Source: Lumbricus terrestris
Taxonomy: Eukaryota > Annelida > Clitellata > Crassiclitellata > Lumbricidae
Assembly: GCA_949752735.1 (NCBI GenBank)
Contig: OX457050.1
Location: 44,994,284 to 45,058,283 of the forward strand
Reading direction: 5' to 3'
Length of the DNA stretch: 64,000 bases
In this document: positions 10,313 to 19,754 of the stretch, piece after piece
Layout: every line of letters begins with the position of its first letter
Numbering within the stretch: the first letter of the stretch is position 1
Program-made: the position numbers and the translations under genes
The notes under the pieces: model-generated
Seen by the model: the letters and a program-made list of their open reading frames with translations, nothing else
Database searches by the model: none
What the model was told of the DNA's origin: nothing

Positions 10313-11575
10313 ATGTCAGCCGTTGGAAAAGATAAAATTAAGTTTATTTTATCTACTAGAAAGAATGCACTTTTATCTCGTACAAAGAAAATCATTAAAA
10401 ATGATACAAGCTATGATAGTTATTATGTCGAGGATCTATTCACATCTTTCAGTGCTATGGGCAATTTGTGCTACTTAAATGAATTTATAGATGCGCTAGA
10501 AGAAGCAGATGATTTTGTTATTTATCAGTGTGCAAGTAATCCTAAGCATAGCATTGTTTGTGAACACGGTAAAATAAATGCAGAAGAAGCATATTCTCTT
10601 ATGGAAGAACCTAAAATCACAGAACCTAAGAAAAACATTCGAAAATATGAAAGTTCTGAAGAAGATGACGATGTGCTTTACGGAAGAAAATCAATTTTTA
10701 AAACTCCTCTTCAAGATAAAATACAATCTGTGAGTAATGCTAAAGATAAAAGTTCTGAATCGTTCAAATCTCTCAAAGAAAATATTATATCTGCATTTGG
10801 AACAGGCTCTGTGATTCCACTTTCATCATTCAACGGAATGTATTCTAAGTTTCATGGCCAAATGTTTAATTTTAAGAATCAGGCCTGTGATACTTTTATG
10901 CATAAACACTCATCTCTTAAGAAATTCTTATTATGCTGTAGACAGGTAGTGGAACTTCCTACACTCAGAGAAGGTTATTGTATTCTTGTTACACCCGAAA
11001 GTGCAATGATTTCAAAGAGGCGATTGGCATTATTTTCTGTGCCCGCTGGACATCCAAGATTTGTTCCTTTCACCGAAGCGCTTTTAGTAAATATGTTTGG
11101 TGTGCGAGTTACCATTCAATTTGAAGATCTTTCTATGCTTTTCAAAAATATCTATCATAAAGAATTTGATGCTGTTGACCTAAAACAATTTGTAGCACGT
11201 ATAAAATCACCTAACTTATTTTTTTCGCATTCAAAAGGATTGAAAAATGTAACACTTACACCTTCATCTGATGCACAGTATGTCTGTTGCCATGAAGATG
11301 CTGCACATGCAGAAATATTTGCTGTTGAGAAAGGAATGGCACTGGGAGACATTCAATTTGAAAATATATCTGTTGGTATTCCAAGTGCAGATGTATTTGG
11401 TGTTACAGATACCAAATATACTAAACTATTGCAGATTGCCGACATGAATGTTCCTAAATGTGTTCAGCACACTGTTCCTGATACCATAAATGATGATATT
11501 CTATATTCATGCATGTGGAAATATTTAAGACAGAACATAAACTTTGATAACGAACCAACTTTTTATTTCCGCTAA
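10313..11575 (+). CDS. Hypothetical protein, 420 aa, possible repeated small helical domains
   Basis: The start is the ATG of ACCCTCATATG. The product has an N-terminal helical part (about 1-90), a charged linker with ESSEEDDD near residue 113, and a folded C-terminal half. Two or three segments (around residues 40-85, 170-225 and 245-310) each look like short helices ending in a beta strand. This recalls winged-helix or LOTUS-like folds, but that is a weak impression with no diagnostic motif. There are no membrane segments or signal peptide. It shares a short upstream region with the divergent coiled-coil gene. Composition is typical of a well-conserved soluble microsporidian protein. Function not assigned. 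Confidence 0.75.
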   Translation: MSAVGKDKIKFILSTRKNALLSRTKKIIKNDTSYDSYYVEDLFTSFSAMGNLCYLNEFIDALEEADDFVIYQCASNPKHSIVCEHGKINAEEAYSLMEEPKITEPKKNIRKYESSEEDDDVLYGRKSIFKTPLQDKIQSVSNAKDKSSESFKSLKENIISAFGTGSVIPLSSFNGMYSKFHGQMFNFKNQACDTFMHKHSSLKKFLLCCRQVVELPTLREGYCILVTPESAMISKRRLALFSVPAGHPRFVPFTEALLVNMFGVRVTIQFEDLSMLFKNIYHKEFDAVDLKQFVARIKSPNLFFSHSKGLKNVTLTPSSDAQYVCCHEDAAHAEIFAVEKGMALGDIQFENISVGIPSADVFGVTDTKYTKLLQIADMNVPKCVQHTVPDTINDDILYSCMWKYLRQNINFDNEPTFYFR

Positions 11576-11703
11576 TTTTTGGAATATTAACCATTTAAGA
11601 ATGTTATATTTCTTTGAGAAATATTTTTGGCTATATGAATAAATGATTGAACGAAAGCTTTTGCACGTATTACTATTTAATACATTAAAAATTAATATAT
11701 TAA

Positions 11704-12630
11704 CTAATCGTGTCCTATAACATCTAAAAATAAAAGATCCCCTCCTAAGTTAGGAATGGTTCTGCCACAATCTCCATGCACCCATTCTTTTATGTATGTT
11801 CCAGGGGATGTTTTAATATGCATCTGATAATAAAATCCATCATTCATTTCCATTTCGAGTACATCTATAACATAAATGTTCTTTGTTTTACACAGATTGG
11901 CTCTCCTATGCAATACCCGTAAAGGTGTTTTTTGCTCAATTTCATAACTATCACATATTTCTATTTTTTTAGCTGCATAAACAATCAAATTATAATATTT
12001 ATGAGATTCTTCTCGTACCAGATTCTCTCTGAATTCTCGGTCAACCATTCTTAGCTTTTGAAATATAACACTTCCATCTTCAATTTTTTCAGAAATACTC
12101 TCAAAAATATTTTTCTTAGGATCCACTACTTCCAATACAAATCTTCTTCCAAAGCATCTAACATCAATATCTTCTCTTCCCGATGAAATAAAATTGCATT
12201 TGCTTGCATTATAATAATCTAAAATTATTCTCTTTGTATCTTCTACACATATATTATTGGACTCGTTCCTATTAGAATTTTCTATAGAATCCTGTGTAAC
12301 ACATCCTAATAATTCAGATCCTTTAGAATTTGATAGTTTTCTCTTATAAAATGGTGCATGTGAAATGTTTCTACTTAATTTAATATACTCGCCTCCAATA
12401 AAAAGTGTGCTGTTTATAGCATTGAATGATACTACTTCTCCATTCTCTATTGTCACTTCCATTCTCGTATATCTCTCGGAGTCTGTAGATCCTGCAAGAA
12501 ATTGTTTTAATTCTCTTTTCAATTCATCGTCTTGGCACGATATGCTGTAAACTGTAACTGGATATACTGCATGTTTTATGCCATCTTCTGATTCTTTAAT
12601 TCTGCATAAAACTTTATGTATGTTATCCAT
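11704..12630 (-). CDS. PUS10: tRNA pseudouridine synthase Pus10
   Basis: Pus10 makes pseudouridines in the T-arm of tRNAs (positions 54/55 in archaea). The protein carries the family catalytic block GREDIDVRCFG (near residue 153; the second Asp is the expected nucleophile) followed by FVLEV. The C-terminal block TSPGTYIKEWVHGDCGRT and NLG is highly typical of Pus10. At about 308 residues it is short for the family, and the N-terminal accessory region appears much reduced. The frame begins ATGCCTATG. I chose the second ATG (12,628-12,630) because other genes here place the start directly after a CC-rich signal; the first ATG (12,636) would add two residues. It is convergent with the 10,313 gene. 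Confidence 0.88.
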   Translation of the reverse strand: MDNIHKVLCRIKESEDGIKHAVYPVTVYSISCQDDELKRELKQFLAGSTDSERYTRMEVTIENGEVVSFNAINSTLFIGGEYIKLSRNISHAPFYKRKLSNSKGSELLGCVTQDSIENSNRNESNNICVEDTKRIILDYYNASKCNFISSGREDIDVRCFGRRFVLEVVDPKKNIFESISEKIEDGSVIFQKLRMVDREFRENLVREESHKYYNLIVYAAKKIEICDSYEIEQKTPLRVLHRRANLCKTKNIYVIDVLEMEMNDGFYYQMHIKTSPGTYIKEWVHGDCGRTIPNLGGDLLFLDVIGHD

Positions 12631-13147
12631 AGGCATGAAAATATTTTTAAATAAAATTATTTTTATATTAAAAATATATTTATAAATTGTATTTGGTATG
12701 TTTAAATGTTAATTGACTAACATATTTAGATTTGTATGATGCAACCCAATATATTAAATATTCTAGTCTTATTCAACTTCAAAAAATTGTTTTTATAGAG
12801 AGGACACTCTCATTTACAGTAAATTGTTAAAAATTATTAAATATTTTTAATATTAAGAATAAATTGAGAAAATTAAAGTCTCTACAAGTACTAAAATTTA
12901 TTTTAAAAAATCTTTATTTGTATCATTTATTTAAAAAATCTTTATTTGTATCATTTATTTAAAAAATCTTTATTTGTATCATTTATTTAAAAAAATTATT
13001 ATTTGTACAATGAATGATATGTAGGTTAATGGCTAACTAACCGACTAACTAAGAAATAATATAAATTAATAATTATTTTATAAATTATATCCAAAATATT
13101 AATATAATTAAATGAATCTCTATAACGAAATATTTTATTTGTCTCCC
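12631..13147. other. Divergent promoter region with tandem repeat
   Basis: A+T-rich and non-coding, between PUS10 and the EF-hand gene. It holds three to four copies of a 28-bp unit (12,900-13,011). Confidence 0.6.
12900..13011. repeat. Tandem repeat, 28-bp unit
   Basis: Three nearly identical units of a 28-bp sequence containing aaaaaatctttatttgtatc, plus a decayed fourth. Confidence 0.85.
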
Positions 13148-13633
13148 ATGGGAAATAAACAGTCTTTATTGTATGATGAAGAAAAAGAAGTTCGGAAATT
13201 CACACACTTCCCACCTTCAGACGTAAGAGACTGGGCACGCACATTCAAACAACTCTTTCCTAATAGGAAAGCATCTTTAGATGACATAGAACTGCTATAC
13301 AAAGAATATGTGCCATGCAATGCTTTAGCAAATGCAGAGTGTAAAAGCTTCTGCACCCGTCTCTTTAACACACTCAACATATCTGGAAATGGAGTTTCTT
13401 TTTCAGAACTTATGCTTGCATATTCCATTCTCAAAAAAGGAAGTGCTCTTGAAAGAAAGAGATGGATCTTTAGATTTTACGATGTCGATTCAGATGGAAT
13501 AGTAAATTCAAATGACATCGAAACACTTGTAAATGATGTGAATCACATGATAAATGGTAAAGAACCCAGCATTTCTATTAAAAATGTACCTGAAAAGCTA
13601 ACATTCAAAGAATTCTCCAGCATATTTAAATAG
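13148..13633 (+). CDS. Neuronal calcium sensor (NCS1/frequenin)-type EF-hand protein
   Basis: A 161-residue calcium sensor. The start is the ATG of CTCCCATGGGA; the open frame extends upstream to 13,112 but without a signal. The N terminus MGNKQS fits N-myristoylation (Gly2, Ser6), as in NCS proteins and calcineurin B. One canonical calcium loop is visible, DVDSDGIVNSND at residues about 112-123. A second hand near 77-88 (NISGNGVSFSEL) is degenerate. The flanking FSELMLAYSILKKGSALERKRWIFRFYD matches the NCS pattern better than calcineurin B. Likely role: calcium-dependent regulation at membranes, for example of a phosphatidylinositol 4-kinase (family knowledge, not shown here). At 161 residues it is shorter than the usual 190 or so, with probable loss of part of the last EF-hand. 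Confidence 0.75.
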   Translation: MGNKQSLLYDEEKEVRKFTHFPPSDVRDWARTFKQLFPNRKASLDDIELLYKEYVPCNALANAECKSFCTRLFNTLNISGNGVSFSELMLAYSILKKGSALERKRWIFRFYDVDSDGIVNSNDIETLVNDVNHMINGKEPSISIKNVPEKLTFKEFSSIFK

Positions 13634-13642
13634 CATTTTAAT

Positions 13643-13781
13643 TTCTAAAATTATTCTTTTCTAAAATTATTTCTCTTTCTAAAATTATTCTTTTCTAAAA
13701 TTATTCATATTTCTAAAATTATTCTTTTCTAAAATTATTCATATTTCTAAAATTATTCTTTTCTAAAATTATTCATATTTT
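13643..13781. repeat. Tandem repeat, 16- to 34-bp units
   Basis: About eight occurrences of tctaaaattatt followed by cttt or catatt, arranged as a 33- to 35-bp higher unit. It fills nearly the whole 170-bp gap between the EF-hand gene and CLP1. Confidence 0.85.
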
Positions 13782-13803
13782 TAAACAGCATTTATTATGC
13801 CTC

Positions 13804-14943
13804 ATGGATGATTTGGAAAATTCAGTAAAAATAGAGATGGCTCAGAATCAAGAATACAGATTCGAAGTACAGGAGAATAATATTATGCGTGTCCTGATAG
13901 AGCAAGGATTGGTGGAGTGCAAAGGACAGGAACTTGTTAATGGAAAGTGGCATACATTTTCAGATACTCGGTCGGCGCTTTTTACATTCACTGGGTGCAT
14001 CCTTCACATAGAAGGTGGATCTAACGGATACATTGCAAATATATCTTTGTTTCAGAATATTTTCAACTATTTTCATAAAATTAAGGATCTTGATGAAAAT
14101 ACATTAATAGTTGGAAAAGGAAGAAGCACCATGGCAGTAACACTTGCAAATTATTTTATACGTCTTCATAAAAAGGTGGGATTCGTAGAAATTGATCCTT
14201 CTAAAGGAAATGTCTTTCCCGGTGCACTTTCTTATATGACAATAGAAACTCTCTCAGACGGATATTTTCCACTAAATAATCCATATTCATTATTTTATGG
14301 ATCTACTTCTATAGAAAATACAGATCTCTATGACATCCAGTTAGAAATACTTTCAAAAAAATTGTCTAATAATATGTCTAATATTATATTGGGAAGCAAA
14401 AATATTGCACCCGGAACAATTGAATTGTTTAAAATTTGCAGAATTGTGGTTATAGGAGATGAAAGAGAGTATCATCGTATCCATAGAGATATTCTGTCGG
14501 GCAATCATTCAAAAGAATCTTCTATTAAAGATATTTTGTTTATTGAAAATACAGGATATGTACCAGAAAATACGATTGCAAAATCCATAAATAGATATTT
14601 CTCAGGAACAATGGCTATGCAATATACACCAAGCAGAATAATTCTTAACAAAAATGCAATTTCTATAGTTAAGCTTGGAGAAGAATATGTCGCACCTGTG
14701 AGTGCACTTCCTATTGGAGCTTCACGAATGGTAGGAATGACAGGTGTAGCCGAGGTAGAGCTCCAGGAACATGCCGTGCTAGGCATTTCGGAAGCCGAAG
14801 ATAGGCAGGCAGTGCTGACTGAACCAGTAAGTGGTTTTGTAGTATGTATTGATGAAAAAAAAGGAAAATTACTTTCTTGTCAACCTAAATTACCAAAATG
14901 TAGCTATTTGATTCAAGGAAATCTTAAGTACATAGAATATTAA
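13804..14943 (+). CDS. CLP1: mRNA cleavage/polyadenylation factor Clp1 (polynucleotide-kinase family)
   Basis: A 379-residue protein with the three-part Clp1 layout: an N-terminal beta domain (about 1-95), a central P-loop NTPase domain (about 96-280) and a C-terminal domain (about 280-379). The P-loop region reads VGKGRSTMAVTLANY at residues 103-117, so the canonical GKS/T lysine is Arg107. The following strand FVEIDPSKGNVFPGALS matches the Clp1 DLDxGQ..I..PG pattern. LFYGSTS...LY matches the family motif after it. Clp1 acts in cleavage factor IA during 3' end formation of mRNA, and in fungi it binds but does not hydrolyse ATP. The altered P-loop suggests a non-catalytic or weakly binding form. 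The start ATG follows GCCTC. Confidence 0.85.
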   Translation: MDDLENSVKIEMAQNQEYRFEVQENNIMRVLIEQGLVECKGQELVNGKWHTFSDTRSALFTFTGCILHIEGGSNGYIANISLFQNIFNYFHKIKDLDENTLIVGKGRSTMAVTLANYFIRLHKKVGFVEIDPSKGNVFPGALSYMTIETLSDGYFPLNNPYSLFYGSTSIENTDLYDIQLEILSKKLSNNMSNIILGSKNIAPGTIELFKICRIVVIGDEREYHRIHRDILSGNHSKESSIKDILFIENTGYVPENTIAKSINRYFSGTMAMQYTPSRIILNKNAISIVKLGEEYVAPVSALPIGASRMVGMTGVAEVELQEHAVLGISEAEDRQAVLTEPVSGFVVCIDEKKGKLLSCQPKLPKCSYLIQGNLKYIEY

Positions 14944-15002
14944 ATATGTTTGTTCTAGATAAAAGTTATTAATTATATTTTAATCAAACCAACGCATTTA
15001 AA

Positions 15003-16712
15003 TTAAGATGTTTGAAATATATCACAAAAATTTTTGTTTGTATTTATAAGTCTTTCATATGAATCAATCTGTTCAATAGTTCCGTTATTCAAAAATATCA
15101 ACCTGTCAAACTTATGAAGGTGCTCTTTTCCATGGACAACCATAATAATGGTCTTGTTAAACAGAACTTCAAAAATACGAGAAAGCATTATATCTTCGCT
15201 TTCACTATCCATTACAGCGGTTGCCTCATCAAATATAAAAATAGGAGAGTCTTTAATACAGGCTCGAAGTAGTGCAATCTGCTGTCTTGTTCCTCCTGAT
15301 AAACAGGATCCTCTTGGTCCTGCAGCCATGTTGTATCGCAACGAAGCATCGACTCCTAATTTCTCTGCGATGCTATGGATTTGTGATATTTGAGATTCTG
15401 TCGCAGTAGACGTATCGGCATTAATACCTAATAAAATATTATTCATAACTGTATCATCGCTGGTGCAATCTTCTTGAGATACATATGAACAACTGGCAAT
15501 GATATTCTTGCATTTCTTTCCTTTGCAATATAAACCGCCTTTTGCACTCACAAGACCAAGAAATGATCGTACAAGTGTGGATTTTCCTGTCCCATTTTGC
15601 CCAACAACTGCAATCTTCTCACCTTCAAAAATATCAAAAGAAATATCTGAAATTACCGGCGTAGACTCATAAAATACAGACCAATTTCTTATGCTTAATA
15701 TTGTGTTTGTATCAGTGTCAATCGTATCATAATGCTCGTTTCCGTCAATTAGATCATCACTCGTATTTGTATTGTCAACCCCTAAATAAAATATTTGATT
15801 TAAAAATTCACAGAGTGAATCAAGATTGTATCCCAACTCTTGAATATTTAGTGACTGACGAGTATATAGAAGAGTAAAGGCTACGATGCTTGTACTTCCA
15901 TTTGCAAGAGCAAGCCCAAGAAGCACAAGTACAAACGGCAAGCCAAGTACAAATGAAAGCATCCACCAGCAAAGTGTCTCGTATCTTCCCATTTTTATTT
16001 CTGCATTTTTCTGTAAAGTAAGTGTACGTGAGAATTCTTTCTGTTGAGAAGCCTCAAGGCCGTAGGCTTTGATAGTCTCATAATTCATCAGCTTGTCAGA
16101 CAAATACTTTCCTGTTTGTTCTTGATGTATAAGTAACGAATAATGGTATTTAATTTTCTTGTTTATATAAAAAAACATTCCTGCAAAGTATAGCAGAGGC
16201 ACCACTCCAAAAAGAAATGCAATTTTTAAAGTGAGGGAACGTTTAACTTCGGCAAAAAGTAAAATAATCATAGCAAGAAGTTCGGTAAACTTTTTAATAA
16301 TTGTATAGCAAGCATTTGCAGAGGAAGTAGCAAGGATAAACATAGCATACTGTCTTTCGCCAGGAGACTTCTCATAAAACTGCTGTGGAGGAAGATGAAG
16401 AAAAGCTTCAAGCGTATTGTGCGTTGCTTTTCTCTGAATTATCTGTAGCTGATAACTAAAAAGCGCAGCACCTATATACTTGACAGTGGCAGCAGTCAAT
16501 GCTTTTCTAATAAAATCATGCAAAGCCTGGCGAGAATAGTTTTCTGTAAGAGCACCAAATAATGCAGTAGATTGAATTGTAAGGAGCGCGCTTGCAAAGT
16601 TGAGTGGAAGTATCACAATAGAAATGGCAAGTGCTTGTTTGTCTTGCAGTATTGAAGAATGTAGAATCTGCAGCAATAAGAACCAATATTGAGATAATTT
16701 TGGAGTCTGCAT
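15003..16712 (-). CDS. ABC half-transporter, Atm1-like (ABCB)
   Basis: About 569 residues. The N-terminal six-helix membrane domain occupies about 1-300, with LMNYETIKAYGLE, the family's signature near the substrate pocket. The ATPase domain carries Walker A GQNGTGKST (about 371-379), signature LSGGTRQQ (about 471), Walker B IFIFDEAT (about 491-498) and an H-loop His in MVVHG. All catalytic elements are present. Atm1-type exporters move a sulfur or glutathione-linked compound from mitochondria (here mitosomes) for cytosolic Fe-S cluster assembly; microsporidia often keep several paralogs, so location and substrate are inferred. No targeting presequence is evident. The frame begins ATGCCCATG. 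I take the second ATG because CCC directly before ATG is the local start signal. Divergent from the NTT gene. Confidence 0.85.
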   Translation of the reverse strand: MQTPKLSQYWFLLLQILHSSILQDKQALAISIVILPLNFASALLTIQSTALFGALTENYSRQALHDFIRKALTAATVKYIGAALFSYQLQIIQRKATHNTLEAFLHLPPQQFYEKSPGERQYAMFILATSSANACYTIIKKFTELLAMIILLFAEVKRSLTLKIAFLFGVVPLLYFAGMFFYINKKIKYHYSLLIHQEQTGKYLSDKLMNYETIKAYGLEASQQKEFSRTLTLQKNAEIKMGRYETLCWWMLSFVLGLPFVLVLLGLALANGSTSIVAFTLLYTRQSLNIQELGYNLDSLCEFLNQIFYLGVDNTNTSDDLIDGNEHYDTIDTDTNTILSIRNWSVFYESTPVISDISFDIFEGEKIAVVGQNGTGKSTLVRSFLGLVSAKGGLYCKGKKCKNIIASCSYVSQEDCTSDDTVMNNILLGINADTSTATESQISQIHSIAEKLGVDASLRYNMAAGPRGSCLSGGTRQQIALLRACIKDSPIFIFDEATAVMDSESEDIMLSRIFEVLFNKTIIMVVHGKEHLHKFDRLIFLNNGTIEQIDSYERLINTNKNFCDIFQTS

Positions 16713-16715
16713 GGG
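16713..16715 (-). promoter_or_regulatory. CCC start signal of the Atm1-like gene
   Basis: Read on the minus strand it is ATG-CCC-ATG. The CCC abuts the downstream ATG, as in at least five other genes here. Microsporidian mRNAs are known to start at or just before the initiator, so the upstream ATG is probably not in the message. Confidence 0.55.
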
Positions 16716-17310
16716 CATAAAATTATTATTTCATAAATATTTTGATAAAACAAAATATACAATTATTATTGAATGTTTATAATATTTAATTGGATGTTTG
16801 TTGAATTGAATGTTTATAATATTGAATTGAATGTTTGTTGAATTGAATTGAATATCTATTGTATTAAATTCCAGTTATGGTATATTAATAGATTGTAATA
16901 AGGATAAGTTCAAACTTTAATGAATGATCGAGGTAGCTTCCAGCAAAATATATGAAGATTAACTTATTAATTCATGTGGATTTTCATCTACAATAAAGTA
17001 TTGAAATATTATTGCCGCGGCATGATAGAATTTTAACCTAACTAATAGTTGATTGTAAAATCAAAATATGAATGACCAACTAACCTGACTAACCACGTGG
17101 ATATTTAAATTACAACGTATAACACATAAAAACATCTTATATTGATATTCAAATAATATTTTCAGTTGTTATTCATTATTTTGCAGAGTCATGATTTGTG
17201 TCAGTGGCCATGTCACATCGATCCAATTAATTTGTGTTATAACCAACTTAAATACTGGTTTTATTACGCTTTGTCACACATAAATTCTTGCACTCTATTT
17301 TTTACCCTTT
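16716..17310. other. Divergent promoter region
   Basis: Non-coding, between the Atm1-like and NTT genes. It includes an imperfect repeat of gaattgaatgtttataatatt and gaattgaatgtttgttg units at about 16,772-16,852. Nothing else recognised. Confidence 0.6.
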
Positions 17311-19011
17311 ATGAGTATCAAAACTAACAGTGAGAGTGAACCATTCAAAAAATCTACTATGTACAGAGAAGACGAATTCAATAGAATGCTCTCTGCGCAT
17401 CAAACTACTCTTCTCGGTAGAATCATTCCCATCATACCATCAGAATACAAACGTGTGTTGGTTGTGATGCTCAACTACGTGCCAATCGCAATTATCTATT
17501 CAGCAATGCGTCTATTTAAAGAGGCCATTTTATTTAGAGAGCTTCAAATTGAAACTGTCAAGTGGATTAGAATTTTTGCTTTTCTTTTATCTTTTCAACT
17601 TCTCAAGTTTATTTATTTTATGTTTGGTAAAGCTGGGCCGTATAGAGGAATTATTGGATTTAATATCGCATCTTTGTTTTTATTAGTTGTATTGGTTTCT
17701 CTTGTTCTGTTAGATGCTTTTTTTCTTAAGCCAAAACTTTCAGGAATGTATAATTTAATTGTGGCTGGTGCTTCATTATCAATACGTGGATATGTATGGC
17801 TCTTTCCACTTATTTATCTTTTATTTAACCTTCCCATGCTATTATATTATCTCATATGTGATGTGTTTGGGTCTGCTCTTTTGGGTATTGTCTTTCCATC
17901 ATTTATTACTTCATACCTAACACCTCAAATATATAAAAGATATTTTGGTCTTTTAATATTATCTCTTAATATTTGCATCGGTATTTCTACTTATATAACA
18001 AAAAGTATATTTTCCATAACAAATGATGTTCCTGCATCGTCTTTTTATAAAATATATGTTTTGTTTGCAATTGTACTTGCTATCTGTTTCGGTGTTGTGT
18101 CTATTATGAATTGTTTGGTTGACGTGGTACTTAAAACACCACTATATCATTCTAAAAAAGTATCAACTATTTCTTATAGTACTGACGGGAGTCATAAAAA
18201 AGAACGCAGCCTTAAAAAGATGAAACTCTCTGTTGTTTATAAATTGCTTTGGGAATCTCGTATTCTTAGATCTCTATGTATAATATCGTGTGTATATAGT
18301 TTTATAAATGCACTGTTTGAAAGTTATGCTGTTTATACATACAATGCATTGATTAATTTTCTTTGTGCACACCCAGAAGAAAATGTTGTGCCTGGTCTTG
18401 TACCTAATCGAGAATCTGTTGTAATTCCATATTTGGCAACAGAAACAACAACGTCTGTGTTCTTTACGTGTTTCTTTATGATGTCTCCTATTTCTGCATA
18501 CATAGTTGATAGATTTGGGTTATATTTCCATGGATGTTTTCCTATAGTTGTATATTTTACATCTTCTGTTTTTATGACTGTTTTAACTATTATTAACTAT
18601 CCACATTCTCACGATAAAAAAAGTGTATTGGGTTGTCTAAATCTTCATGCTACTAATCAGCACTTTCGCTTGGAAGCGGTGGTAGCGACAGGAATAAATG
18701 CAATCCTGCGTATTATTAAGTATTGTTGTTATGATGTACTTAGAGAATACATTTACATAGTGATTGTACCCGAAGATAGATTGCTTTTTAAAGGAATTGC
18801 AGAAGGTATTTTTACAAGTCTTGGAGAGATGCTCTCGTCTGTATGGCTTATTGCGTTGGATTTGCTTTTTTCTAGAGATTTTTTATATTCTATTCCGATT
18901 ACTCTTGTTTTTAATACTATTTTATGCATCTTTTATGGAATATCGGCTTTGTATATTTCCAAGAGATATTTTATGTGTAGAAGAACCAATGAGTATATAA
19001 AAGAAAAATAA
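17311..19011 (+). CDS. NTT: ATP/ADP (nucleotide) transporter, NTT/TLC family
   Basis: A 566-residue polytopic protein with about 12 hydrophobic segments spread from residue 50 to 550. The first transmembrane block, with Y(S/T)xxR and a Lys soon after (IIYSAMRLFKEAILFRE), matches the NTT family start, where a conserved R-x-x-K-D-type motif is found. Microsporidia acquired these carriers from bacteria related to Rickettsia/Chlamydia and use them to take ATP and other nucleotides from the host cell or to supply mitosomes. Which of these roles applies cannot be told from sequence. A long soluble loop (about 285-310, Lys/Ser rich) separates the two halves. The start is the ATG after ACCCTTT. Most microsporidia have several NTT paralogs; only one is present in this window. 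Confidence 0.85.
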   Translation: MSIKTNSESEPFKKSTMYREDEFNRMLSAHQTTLLGRIIPIIPSEYKRVLVVMLNYVPIAIIYSAMRLFKEAILFRELQIETVKWIRIFAFLLSFQLLKFIYFMFGKAGPYRGIIGFNIASLFLLVVLVSLVLLDAFFLKPKLSGMYNLIVAGASLSIRGYVWLFPLIYLLFNLPMLLYYLICDVFGSALLGIVFPSFITSYLTPQIYKRYFGLLILSLNICIGISTYITKSIFSITNDVPASSFYKIYVLFAIVLAICFGVVSIMNCLVDVVLKTPLYHSKKVSTISYSTDGSHKKERSLKKMKLSVVYKLLWESRILRSLCIISCVYSFINALFESYAVYTYNALINFLCAHPEENVVPGLVPNRESVVIPYLATETTTSVFFTCFFMMSPISAYIVDRFGLYFHGCFPIVVYFTSSVFMTVLTIINYPHSHDKKSVLGCLNLHATNQHFRLEAVVATGINAILRIIKYCCYDVLREYIYIVIVPEDRLLFKGIAEGIFTSLGEMLSSVWLIALDLLFSRDFLYSIPITLVFNTILCIFYGISALYISKRYFMCRRTNEYIKEK

Positions 19012-19095
19012 ATTTATGTATGATTAAAATGCGGGTTGTTATAATTGTTGGCCATATTTCATACATAGACGGTGTAAATAGTTATGTTAGGTAAA

Positions 19096-19371
19096 TTATA
19101 GCATAGAATCTATAAACTCTTTGCCTTTTTGTACGTATTTTTTAGCTTCTCTGATGATTTTATTTAAATCTTGTGTATCTACTTTAGTGGATGGTTCTGC
19201 ATCATCCATCAACTTATTGATCTTCTGTTTCAATGCATGTATCTCTATAAGTATGTCATTCATTGTGGTTTTGATATTGTCGTTGTATGCATCTCTTTGT
19301 ATAACACCGATTGCAGTATAATATAGAAATATTAGGTTGTTAATTTCAATTTGTAAATCTAAGAGAATCAT
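19096..19371 (-). CDS. Small coiled-coil protein, possibly Mediator subunit 21 (Srb7)
   Basis: A 91-residue helical protein. The ATG directly follows ACCC. The N terminus LQIEINNLIFLYYTAIGVIQRDA resembles the MED21 opening (a helix with LQ...N.L...F..AIGVLQ). The rest is a long coiled coil with KLMDDA and a C-terminal helix ending VQKGKEFIDSML. MED21 is a core Mediator middle-module subunit that links the complex to RNA polymerase II. The similarity is in pattern only and other short coiled-coil proteins, such as MED10, are possible. It is divergent from the eL14 gene across a tandem-repeat promoter region. Confidence 0.5.
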   Translation of the reverse strand: MILLDLQIEINNLIFLYYTAIGVIQRDAYNDNIKTTMNDILIEIHALKQKINKLMDDAEPSTKVDTQDLNKIIREAKKYVQKGKEFIDSML

Positions 19372-19379
19372 GGGTAATA

Positions 19380-19638
19380 CATTAACTTATTATTTAAAAT
19401 TATATTAACTTATTATTTAAAATTATATTAACTTATTATTTAAAATTATATTAACTTATTATTTAAAATTATATTAACTTATTATTTAAAATTGTATTAA
19501 CTTATTATTTAAAATTATATTAACAAGTTATATAAAATTGTATTAACAAGTTATATAAAATTATATTAACAAATTGTATTAACAAATTATTTAAAATTAT
19601 ATTAACAAATTATATTAACAAGTTATTTAAAATTATAT
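19380..19638. repeat. Tandem repeat, 23-bp unit, about 12 copies
   Basis: Units containing attaacttattatttaaaa, the first six almost identical. Later units change to attaacaagttatataaaa, and two are shortened to 13 bases (attaacaaattat/gt). The array fills the region between the divergent MED21-like and eL14 genes, ending about 115 bases before the eL14 start. Confidence 0.92.
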
Positions 19639-19754
19639 GGCGGAAAGGACAAGTAGGAAATACTTCTATTGGGCTTAAAATGTAAATTTTACTATTCAAA
19701 TTTATTTTTTAAAGTAAATATAACTTTATTAAAAAAATTAAAAATTTTACCCAC

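Noticed and set aside
13135..13434. 99-codon minus frame
   Set aside because: Shadow of the EF-hand gene on the plus strand, which has a clear start signal and domain.
19380..19638. CRISPR-like array
   Set aside because: Units are contiguous without unique spacers and this is a eukaryotic genome.
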